DNA of 64,000 nucleotides, from NCBI RefSeq assembly GCF_040954835.1, contig NC_090716.1:2157605-2221604 (forward strand). The letters run 5' to 3'. This DNA comes from Lepisosteus oculatus. Lineage: Eukaryota; Chordata; Actinopteri; Semionotiformes; Lepisosteidae. Below are positions 10,801-22,800 of the stretch, one piece after another. The position numbers were made by a program, and so were the translations under genes. Under the pieces are notes generated by a model, which saw only the letters and a list, made by a program, of their open reading frames with translations, ran no database searches and was not told where the DNA came from. Every line of letters begins with the position of its first letter. Position 1 is the stretch's first letter.

Positions 10801-13800
10801 TGTTATATTATAAAGACATCTTATGTGATGTATTAGGTATAGTGTGGTATTAACTTAACTAAAATGTTTTAGCCTTATGATCTACAGCATCTTGCAAAAT
10901 GCTTTGTTGTTCGTGGGCCACAAGCATGAGTGTGTAGGAGCAAAAACAACATCTCTTTAAAGGAAGGTAGGGTATCTATGACATGAAGTGATTCAGTGAG
11001 CGTCAATACATTTTTCCAGACGTACCAATTCTTGAAACATCGAGCTGATTCTTCAACTGCAAAAACAAGGTCAGGAAGAAGTGGTGCTCGAGATGAATTC
11101 AATTCTGGGCTGTCACAGTACCTACCCCCCCTCCCCCGCGCCCACTGGTGCCCGTGGTCAGGGCCGAGAGCCGCCGGGTGCTTATGAGTCACTTCCTCTC
11201 CCCCTCCCGTGCCCTCAGCGCCGGTCGCTGTCAGCACTTCCTGTCCTCCACCCTCCTCTCCCACACCCCCTCCCTCCATCTGCACAGCGACTACAGCGCC
11301 TGCCTGCTCTGTCAGCAGCTCGGCTGAGCGCTACACAGCAGTGGCAAAGGAGGCAGGAGCTGGGGAAGAGACTGGCCTTTCTGGAATTATCATCATCATC
11401 ATCATCATAATATTAATTCCTTACATTTAGCGCTTTTCTGGGACCCTCCACTCGGAGCTCTTTACAGGTCATGGGGATCCCCTCCACCCCCCCAGTGTGC
11501 AGCCCCACCTGGATGATGCTCCAGTCCTCTCACACACACCAGCTCTCAGTGGGGAGGAGAGCAGAGTGATGAAGCCAGTTCATAGATGGGGGTTATTAGG
11601 AGGCCATGATTGGTAAAGGCCAGGGGGAAATTTGGCCAGGGGTTACACCCCTACTCTTTTGAGAGACGCCCTGGGATTTTTAATGACCACAGAGAGTCAG
11701 GACCTCAGTTTTACATTTCATCTGAAGGACGGCGCCTGTTTACAGTACAGTGTCCCCGTCACCATACTGGGGCATTAGGACCCACACAGACTGCAGAGTG
11801 AGCGCCCCCTACTGGCCCCACTAACACCTCTTCCAGCAGCAGCCTCAGCTTTCCCAGGTACTGACCAGGCTCACACTGCTGAGCTCCAGGGGGCTGCCAG
11901 CTGGGAGCTGCAGGGCGATATGACTGCTGGCTGTGCAGCCTCTCCTGTCCCTCCCAGGCTGGGACTCTACAGCGCACAGAGTACACAGACACAGCCCTGC
12001 CTGAGGGTAGCTCGTAGTGTTTTCAAACTAAGGGACTTTAAAGTAGGTTTGTTGCACAGTGAGGACAGTGCTCTAAACCAAAAGTTTGACTATGATCTAT
12101 TAAGGCTCTGTTCTGGTTGTTTTGGTTTAGATTGTGGTGCTTATCTGATATCAATTAACCGAACACTAGTAGAGTAAATTTGCTGGTTGCTTGTAGGGTT
12201 TAGACTCCCAGTAATAGGCTTTTACAGCAAGCAGTCTCTGGGCCTGACTGAGGGAGAACTGCCCTTTGAATGCTCTCACTGTGGGATGGGCAGATGATCA
12301 CAGTCTGGCCATAAGCAAGAATTGATCAATTATCAAATGATCAATTATCAAATTATTAGATTGCCATTCTGGCTGAATCAAAAGATTCCAGCTGATATTT
12401 AGCAATGACATTAGCTGATATTGTACTTTTATTTTATTGGTCTGTAAGGCACTGTACTTTTCAGTGGTGATATTTCTATAATGTATTGCCTGCTTTTTTA
12501 TATCGTATAGTGATATCGGCTGTAATGTAGTGTAGTTGTAGTTCTGCAGTGATATTAGTCTTTCAAGTTCTGAATTGCTGTTATAATTCTGACAAAGTGA
12601 TATTTCTATATCGTCTGCATTGCGGTCAGATTTCAGTAGTGACATTGATCTGTGATGCACTGCCTTGAAGCTAGCATTCATTTACAGTATGATATTAATT
12701 CATAATGTGCTTTCCAGAGGTCAGCAGACTATAAGACTTCAGATGTACATGGTCAGCAAGTCAGTCAATAAGACAGCCCAGACTCTTTCTAAATCCATGC
12801 CAGAGAAGCTAGGTAGGATAAGAAGCTGCACGGATGTCTGTGCACAAGGACAGGAGGTCCTTACCAGCCCTGCTGGCTCACTCAAGTTAATTGGTTCACA
12901 GGTGTTGCCAAGATTTAGGGCGATCTATTGAATTTGCAGGGGTGTCCTGTTTTTTCTCCAATGGTGTTTCAAGAAAAAGATGAGCTTCCTTGAACTCCAT
13001 CAGTGGGGAAACTGGGGGTTTTACGCTGTGATGGGTGTCTCCCTTCAGTGCCTCCTGCTCTGAACACTCATCGGCCCCTGTGCAATCGAGCTGCTATTTC
13101 ATTTTCTTCTGCCGATCTTGTGCAATAATAAAGCTTTTTTGTGTGTGTGTGTGTCACGCACGAGGCATCGTGGTTTAACTCCTCCGAGCTGCCACCGAAC
13201 TGGTCCCCCCCCGTGCTAACCCCCCTGTCTCTCTCTCCCCTGCCTCTCCACGATTAACCCTGTAGAGCTTAAGCGCCACCGAGTCGGCCTGCCTCCTCTC
13301 CAGCCTGCCAGGGGTAAGGGGCTGCTGTGCATACTCCTGTGTGTCCGCGTGCGTGCTCTCGTCTTCGATCTCGTCCCGTGGTCTGTGTGTTAACGCTCGT
13401 CACCGCCCCTGCACCAGCGGGACGTGTGTTTGTGTGTGTGCTGATGGCTTGATGTTGCAGTGTCCTTCTTGGCTTTGGTGACTAGTGTGCTGGGGAGTGT
13501 GGGCGGAGCCGATGCCCAGACTCCTCCCCCTCCAGGACGTGTGTCCGTAATCTTGTCTGCACTCCTTCGGGAGAGCTGGGATAACGGGAGTGTCTCCCTC
13601 CATCTCTCTCTCATTCCTCCCGTTATCAGGCCATTGGTCGAGTGCCCTGATCCGACACTGTTTACAGAACGAATTATGAACTGGGGCTGCAAAGCATAGT
13701 GGGTCTCTGGACTCGTGCGTGGCGGGTTGTGGGTTCGGGTCCCTACTGCAGACACTGCTAATTCTGGGTCTGGCATGGAGATGACCTGCTAATTCAAGTA

Positions 13801-16800
13801 ATTCCTAAAAATCTCTATCACAATAATTACATTTCACATGGGAACTTACAGTCCTTTCTGTATATGGACCTAAAAATTAAAAGCGTTGTGTGAGGGAGGA
13901 GAGGGAAAGGCTGGGGATTGATCCGGTGTGTGAGGGAGGAGAGGGAACGACTGGGGATTGATCCAGTGTGTGAGGGAGGAGAGGAAACGACTGGGGATTG
14001 AGCCAGTGTGTGAGGGAGGAGAGGGAAAGGCTGGGGATTGATCCGGTGTGTGAGGGAGGAGAGGAAACGACTGGGGATTGAGCCAGTGTGTGAGGGAGGA
14101 GAGGGAAAGGCTGGGGATTGATCCAGTGTGTGAGGGAGGAGAGGAAACGACTGGGGATTGAGCCAGTGTGTGAGGAAGGAGAGGGAACGACTGGGGATTG
14201 AGCCAGTGTGTGAGGGAGGAGAGGGAACGACTGGGGATTGAGCCGGTGTGTGAGGGAGGAGAGGAAACGACTGGGGATTGATCCGGTGTGTGAGGGAGGA
14301 GAGGGAAAGGCTGGGGATTGATCCGGTGTGTGAGGGAGGAGAGGGAACGACTGGGGATTGATCCAGTGTGTGAGGGAGGAGAGGAAACGACTGGGGATTG
14401 ATCCAGTGTGTGAGGGAGGAGAGGGAAAGGCTGGGGATTGATCCGGTGTGTGAGGGAGGAGAGGGAACGACTGGGGATTGATCCAGTGTGTGAGGGAGGA
14501 GAGGAAACGACTGGGGATTGAGCCAGTGTGTGAGGGAGGAGAGGGAACGACTGGGGATTGAGCCAGTGTGTGAGGAAGGAGAGGGAACGACTGGGGATTG
14601 AGCCAGTGTGTGAGGGAGGAGAGGGAACGACTGGGGATTGAGCCAGTGTGTGAGGGAGGAGAGGGAACGACTGGGGATTGATCCAGTGTGTGAGGGAGGA
14701 GAGGAAACGACTGGGGATTGATCCAGTGTGTGAGGGAGGAGAGGGAACGACTGGGGATTGATCCAGTGTGTGAGGGAGGAGAGGAAACGACTGGGGATTG
14801 ATCCAGTGTGTGAGGAAGGAGAGGGAAAGGCTGGGGATTGATCCGGTGTGTGAGGGAGGAGAGGAAACGACTGGGGATTGATCCGGTGTGTGAGGAAGGA
14901 GAGGGAACGACTGGGGATTGAGCCAGTGTGTGAGGGAGGAGAGGGAACGACTGGGGATTGATCCGGTGTGTGAGGGAGGAGAGGGAACGACTGGGGATTG
15001 ATCCGGTGTGTGAGGGAGGAGAGGGAACGACTGGGGATTGATCCAGTGTGTGAGGAAGGAGAGGGAAAGGCTGGGGATTGATCCAGTGTGTGAGGAAGGA
15101 GAGGGAAAGGCTGGGGATTGATCCAGTGTGTGAGGAAGGAGAGGGAAAGGCTGGGGATTGATCCGGTGTGTGAGGGAGGAGAGGAAACGACTGGGGATTG
15201 ATCCAGTGTGTGAGGAAGGAGAGGGAAAGGCTGGGGATTGATCCAGTGTGTGAGGAAGGAGAGGGAAAGGCTGGGGATTGATCCGGTGTGTGAGGGAGGA
15301 GAGGAAACGACTGGGGATTGATCCGGTGTGTGAGGGAGGAGAGGGAACGACTGGGGATTGATCCGGTGTGTGAGGAAGGAGAGGGAAAGGCTGGGGATTG
15401 ATCCGGTGTGTGAGGGAGGAGAGGGAACGACTGGGGATTGATCTGGTGTGTGAGGGAGGAGAGGAAACGACTGGGGATTGAGCCGGTATGTGAGGGAAGT
15501 GAGAAAACGACTGGGGATTGAGCCAGTGTGTGAGGGAGGAGAGGGAACGACTGGGGATTGATCCAGTGTGTGAGGGAGGAGAGGGAACGACTGGGGATTG
15601 ATCCAGTGTGTGAGGGAGGAGAGGAAACGACTGGGGATTGAGCCAGTGTGTGAGGGAGGAGAGGGAACGACTGGGGATTGAGCCAGTGTGTGAGGGAGGA
15701 GAGGGAAAGGCTGGGGATTGAGCCAGTGTGTGAGGGAGGAGAGGGAACGACTGGGGATTGATCCAGTGTGTGAGGGAGGAGAGGGAACGACTGGGGATTG
15801 ATCCGGTGTGTGAGGGAGGAGAGGGAACGACTGGGGATTGATCCAGTGTGTGAGGGAGGAGAGGGAACGACTGGGGATTGAGCCAGTGTGTGAGGGAGGA
15901 GAGGAAACGACTGGGGATTGAGCCAGTGTGTGAGGGAGGAGAGGGAAAGGCTGGGGATTGATCCGGTGTGTGAGGAAGGAGAGGGAACGACTGGGGATTG
16001 ATCCGGTGTGTGAGGGAGGAGAGGGAAAGGCTGGGGATTGATCCGGTGTGTGAGGGAGGAGAGGGAACGACTGGGGATTGATCCAGTGTGTGAGGGAGGA
16101 GAGGAAACGACTGGGGATTGAGCCAGTGTGTGAGGGAGGAGAGGAAACGACTGGGGATTGAGCCAGTGTGTGAGGGAGGAGAGGGAAAGGCTGGGGATTG
16201 ATCCGGTGTGTGAGGAAGGAGAGGGAACGACTGGGGATTGATCCAGTGTGTGAGGGAGGAGAGGAAACGACTGGGGATTGAGCCAGTGTGTGAGGGAGGA
16301 GAGGAAACGACTGGGGATTGAGCCAGTGTGTGAGGGAGGAGAGGAAACGACTGGGGATTGAGCCAGTGTGTGAGGGAGGAGAGGGAAAGGCTGGGGATTG
16401 ATCCGGTGTGTGAGGGAGGAGAGGAAACGACTGGGGATTGATCCGGTGTGTGAGGGAGGAGAGGGAAAGGCTGGGGATTGATCCAGTGTGTGAGGGAGGA
16501 GAGGGAACGACTGGGGATTGATCCAGTGTGTGAGGGAGGAGAGGAAACGACTGGGGATTGAGCCAGTGTGTGAGGGAGGAGAGGGAACGACTGGGGATTG
16601 AGCCAGTGTGTGAGGGAGGAGAGGGAACGACTGGGGATTGATCCGGTGTGTGAGGGAGGAGAGGGAACGACTGGGGATTGATCCGGTGTGTGAGGGAGGA
16701 GAGGGAACGACTGGGGATTGATCCAGTGTGTGAGGGAGGAGAGGAAACGACTGGGGATTGATCCGGTGTGTGAGGAAGGAGAGGGAAAGGCTGGGGATTG

Positions 16801-19800
16801 AGCCAGTGTGTGAGGAAGGAGAGGGAAAGGCTGGGGATTGATCCGGTGTGTGAGGGAGGAGAGGGAACGACTGGGGATTGAGCCAGTGTGTGAGGGAGGA
16901 GAGGGAACGACTGGGGATTGATCCGGTGTGTGAGGGAGGAGAGGGAACGACTGGGGATTGATCCGGTGTGTGAGGGAGGAGAGGAAACGACTGGGGATTG
17001 ATCCGGTGTGTGAGGGAGGAGAGGAAACGACTGGGGATTGAGCCAGTGTGTGAGGGAGGAGAGGGAACGACTGGGGATTGATCCGGTGTGTGAGGGAGGA
17101 GAGGGAACGACTGGGGATTGATCCGGTGTGTGAGGGAGGAGAGGAAACGACTGGGGATTGATCCGGTGTGTGAGGGAGGAGAGGGAAAGGCTGGGGATTG
17201 ATCCAGTGTGTGAGGGAGGAGAGGGAACGACTGGGGATTGATCCGGTGTGTGAGGGAGGAGAGGAAACGACTGGGGATTGATCCGGTGTGTGAGGGAGGA
17301 GAGGGAAAGGCTGGGGATTGATCCAGTGTGTGAGGGAGGAGAGGAAACGACTGGGGATTGAGCCAGTGTGTGAGGGAGGAGAGGGAACGACTGGGGATTG
17401 AGCCAGTGTGTGAGGGAGGAGAGGGAAAGGCTGGGGATTGCTTCAGGAGATGGGTGGTGGTTCAGCAGATGACAGGTGAGAGTCCATGGAGGGTGAGCCT
17501 GGGCCTGTACGCGTGCGTGCTGTTCAGCTCCTGCCCGGCCTGACCCCCCCTCCTCCACGTGTTGCGCTCGTGTGTGAGCACGTCCTCTTCAGGAGAGGGG
17601 CCACGGTGCTGGAGATCAGGCCACACGTGTTGCGGGCTGTTTAAAGTGCACACAGCTGAAGAGAAAATGTCCTCGCATCCGATTTCCCCAGTACTGTAAA
17701 GAACTGCCAGGTTCGTTAATTGCATGGGTGCTGCTCGGCTCTTTAATTTGTCCAGTGTCTTGTGTGGCTTAACAACATGTGTCGAGTTTCCTGTGATGTC
17801 TGTCCTGAGTACAATTTGTCTTTTCGTCTGTGCAGTGGTCTGTACTGCTGGAGAAGGAATTCTTTGGGGGGTGGGGGTGGGGGGGGGCTTCAGACTCCAG
17901 CCTGTGGGAGAAATGGGTGTTTTCCTGTTCGTTTCGCTGATTAAAGACTCCAGCTGCAGGTGGGCTCCCCTCCACAGCAGTGAAGTGAGCGTCTCAGCTC
18001 CATCACTATGCTTCCTCTGAGAGAACTGGTGCATCATGGGTGTGTTAGAGGAGAGCTGCTCACATTAATGCAGGCTAAAGTTCCTGGACGGCCTCATGTG
18101 TGTTAGGTCTTCTCTTATACTGAGAAGTCAATTAAACAGTTAGCCTAGCTAGTTTTTAAATTAGACTTGTATATAAGATTTGTCTTAAGATCTTTTACAG
18201 TTGATTACAGGACATTTACTTAATGGAACGTGCAATTACCTGTAAATCTCAGAGCTCCAAGTGTTACAGTTATTCAGCTAATTAATTAGATCAACTACGT
18301 ACCTAAAAGCTCAGGTGAACCAGGAGACGGCAGTCCCTAAAGGAGCTACTTGAGAGTCCTTACTTAATACTTAATAGTGGCAATAGCCGCAATAGTGGCT
18401 TAGAGATGAGGGAGTCCATTAAGCTGTGTCTTTGCTTGGAAGCCTGCTCTTCCTCTTTGGAAAAAGGTACAAAAGAACAACTTCCAGTGTATCTGGGGAA
18501 TAATGTAGGTCATGAAAACAAACTCAGCTGTGAAGGGTTGTTGCTGTGAGGTGGTGTAGGCTGATCACAGAGCCCTTCCATATTGAAATGCACAGCCTTT
18601 CCCTCAAGACTGTACAGTACGTGTGTGAATGGTACAATACCAGGCACAAGACCGAGCAGACACAAACACAGCAGCACAGGTTCCTCATGCAGACTTTGTG
18701 CAAGAGGCAGACGATGCTTACAGACAGGAAGCAGCAGTGCGGCAGGAAAACCGAACGCTCTCACTGTCTTCATGCACTCTGCAAGATGTTTCCACCCTGG
18801 GGGGGTTGTTTCCAGTAGATAGTAGTACAGATCCTGCTGAGCACTCTGATCTCCCGGTCGCTGTGGTCCGACTGCTGCACTTTGAGATGACAGGACTCTG
18901 CTCTCTGGTCTGGTTAATAAATGACTGGTTTCCACAGCCGGACTGCTGACAGTTCCCTTTTTATCTTCTCTGAAACTGGTGTCATAAAATGGGTCAGTCC
19001 CACTGTGGGGAAATGACACTACCAGCCTGTGGAGAAACAGATCAAGTTCCTTGGCAGCCATATCCTCTGTTCCAGCACCTCAGGTGTTGCAAGTCCCTCA
19101 GCAAACCGGACTGAGAAAGATGCTCTGTTTTCCGAAATGTTCCGCACCTGGTGCTGGGTTAGACGAGAGGCGGTAGCTGGTAAAAGCCGAAGTGGCTCGG
19201 ACTGCTCTGCCATGGGATCTGCTGTCTGCCTCTCGGGCCGGGGGTGCTGTCTGCTCCTCTCACTCTCTGATGGTTGCTCCGCAGATTTGGAAGAAGAGGG
19301 CGCAGTTTCTGAAGTTTCGCTCCAGGGTACGGTACGGTACAGCACAGGCTGTTGAGGCATGGTCTGACGTCGTCATGTTGGAATGTCATCACGCTGCAAT
19401 GGTTACTGCTCTGATGTCAGCGAGACTTTGGAGTGACACTAAAATGGTTCCGGTCTGATGTCATCACACTAAAAGGGTACTGGTCTGATGTCATCACACC
19501 AGAATGGTTCTGATCTGATGTCATCACGCTAAAATAGTATTGGTCTGATGTCTTCATGCTAGAATGGTTACTGCTCTGATGTGATCACACTAAAATGGTA
19601 CTGCTCTGATGTCATCACATCGAAATGGTTCTGGTCTGATGTCATCACGCAAAAATAGTATTGGTCTAATGTCATCACATTGGAATGGTTCTGGTCTGAT
19701 GTCATCATGCTGGAATGGTTACTGCTCTGATTTTATCACACTAAAATGGTACTGGTCTGATGTCATCACATCGGAATGGTACTGGTCTGATGTCATCTGC

Positions 19801-22800
19801 CTGCAGGCTTGAAACACCTCTCACCTGCTTCGTGTGGACGCGGCAGTGCCCTCCATTTTGGGACAGAGGGAAAAGGGGACTGGGGGACCTCACGTGCCTG
19901 GCAAAGTGCCGTGGGGTACAGAAAGAAAGGAGCCACAGAACAGCTCTGAAAAACAACCCAGAGAGCCCCCAGACTCAGGACGGCCATCTTGAACGGTCAC
20001 GGTGTAAACACCTCATGGCTATGAAAACTGCAGCTTTCTTTCTGAAGTCTTCGTGTAAAGTTAGGGGCAGGTGTCTGCACAGTTGGAAAGTAATGCAACT
20101 CCCCACACACACTCATGAACACACACCCACACATCTTGTGTGTGTGTGTGTGTGTTTTTTCAATTTCCTCCTATTCAAGTCGATGAAAGCGCTTTTCAAT
20201 AGCAGGCAGCTGCACGCCTTGCCTCTAAATGAGGCGCGTGCCCATGTGTTTCTCAGCCCATGTGTTTCAGCTGGAACAAAAACACCTGCCTCTCAGGAAG
20301 CTTTTCCATTTGCACCTTTAATTGTTTCTCGTGCTTTTGGAGGTGAGACGGAAAAACAGAGGATAAAAACATGTTTTTTCTCTCACTCACACTTGGCCAG
20401 GAGAGGCACGGGTTTAAAAGAAATAAAAATAACGTGATTATAAAAAAGCAAAACCCTATCACCGTCCTGTGCTGGGGTGCGTGACAGGGGCACGTGGACT
20501 CGGAGCTGAACCTCACCTGGGCTGGAGGCTTTCATGTGGTTCCAATTTGGGTGTTCGATTCCATGTGCTTTTTGGGGCATTTTCTGCCCAATTTCTGTGC
20601 AGTTTCTGCCGTCGAGCACGCACAACATTTTGACCGACAACACAGCAACAATAAAAAAAAAGGACTTTAAAAAGATTGACCAAAAACAAAGGGGAAACTC
20701 CAGAAACGGAAAATAAAATAAAAAATTGTTGCCGTTCCTGTTCCCACCCACTAGGTGTCGCTGCAGAGCAGTCACGGGCCAGATGTGAGGGTTCCTCCTC
20801 TTGTCTCCCTCCTGCTAAATGTGTTTCCTGATGACTTTAAATTTAGGACAGGTTAAAAACAGGGGGCGCCGGGGGAGTCCTTTGGTTGGGCAGCTGTGGG
20901 TTTTGGGGGAGGGGGAGGGGGGTCCCACAATGGCTTCCAGATGGGCAATGAGAGGGCGCACGGTCCCAGAGGCAGGCGGGGCTGTGCAGCAGTGCCACCT
21001 GGGCCGTCTGCCAGGCACCGATCACTCACCACCAACTAGAGACTGCGCCCACCCCAACTCTGCAACTCGGAGGCAAGGCTTCAGAGTGACAGGCCCTGCG
21101 TTTCAAACCTGCCGCGCCAGAGCTTTCATTTAACGCGAGGTGTGCCCTGCCTACAGAGCTTTAACCCGCTTGCCTCCAGAGCGCTCTAGATGAAGTTCTT
21201 TCTCGCTTTCTGGGAATGTTTATCGTGCAAAAAGGCTCTGTTTTTTTCCAGCTTGTGTGATGGCCTGTGTCCCTGACAAGCTCTGTCCTTCATCTCCGAA
21301 CTAACTAAGCAGGCTGTGATGAAGAGGGTGCACACAGGGCAGAGTGTGTGGCACTGCTTGAGGTGCAGATGTGCCTCCGCTGTGATGTAATTACAGATTA
21401 GGCTTCTAAACCCCACCGTGAGGGACAGCGCTAACCTGGAATCAGCCAGCGGGATAACTGGAGAGCGAGAGGAAACATAATTATCCAGGTTCGAGGTGGG
21501 ACTGTGTATGCCAGTCAAATAAAGGAGTGGGTCGTGTATATATAGCTCTTGACTGGCAGATCCTTTCTCTGTGCCCTGCAATTAAGGGCCAGCTGCTGCT
21601 GGAAGCTCAGGGAGACGCCCCCTGTGGTTAGTGGAGCTGCAGGGCTGCCCAGGCCAGGAGGGCTGTGTTCTATTTTGGGCACAGGGTGGAGAGAGGGGTG
21701 TGTGTGGGGGGGGAGGGGGTGCTCTGGAGTGCAGGAGTTTGCTGGAACTCTCCAGTTTCCACGGATTTCCAGGAGCTCATCTGCGGAATAAAAGTTTATT
21801 TCTGTCGCCGTGCTTCTCCACCCCTCCCACACACACACACACTGTCTTTGTCCCACTGTCCCACACAGCTGGGCCTGGACTGGTCGGATACCGCTCGTCG
21901 TCGTGTTTCGGCCTCCACGCTTTCGCGCTGAAGACGAGCTGGAGTGTGCTCAAATACGCCAGGAAACATCTCGCCCACCCCCACCCCCCCCCCGCCCCGA
22001 AACAGCACACACATTCCCTGCTTCAGTCTCCACACAGGACCCAGGGAGTTGCCAGAATGACATGACGCAAATTATAATGATAATAACCCCTTACACTTAC
22101 AGAGCACTTTTCTGGACACTCCACTCAAAGCGCTTCACAGGTACTGGGGATCCCCTCCACCCCCACCAGTTGCTCTCCGGCCCGCGTGGCTGGGGGTGTG
22201 CTGGGGTAGGTGCAGAGAAACGGGCCAGCCCTCGGTGGGGAGGGGTTCCTGAGCACGGTGATCAGAGGCGAGCTGCCTGCCTGCCGGAGACCCTGCTGCA
22301 CCACCTGATGGAGTTAATGCCCCGGAAGGCAGCCCGGGGCTACAAGTCCTAGCATGCAAAACAAACAGATCCTTACACATCGGAGAGGTTACTGTAGATG
22401 CTTCTTGCACGACGGTGACCCTCGGGGATATCGCTGCTGATCAGTGTGGCTCTCCTGCTACAACAGGGAAGACGTCAAGCTGGAGATGGTCTCCTCTGTC
22501 AGTTTCCTCCTGTCCTGTAAATACTGGGTCTGCAGCAGGAGATTGAAGTTTGATGCCTTAAACCAACTGTTTTTAGCTGGGATCTGGAGTGAATTGATAT
22601 GATAATAATCATTGCTAACACTTATGGAGCGCATTTTCTGGACCCTCCACTCAGAGCTCTTTATAGGTCATGGGGATCCCCTCCACCCCCACCAGTATGC
22701 AGCCCCACCTGGATGATGCTCCAGTCCTCTCACACACACCAGCTCTCAGTGGGGAGGAGAGCAGAGTGAGGAAGCCAGTTCAGAGATGGGGGTTATTAGG

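Noticed and set aside
13886..17440. CRISPR-like regular repeat array
   Set aside because: Units are contiguous with no unique spacers, and the locus is a vertebrate intron.
13827..17558. A 1243-codon minus-strand open frame of Pro/Ser/Leu repeats
   Set aside because: It coincides with the 40-bp minisatellite, whose unit has no stop in any minus frame; the peptide changes phase every unit and has no start context or conserved domain.
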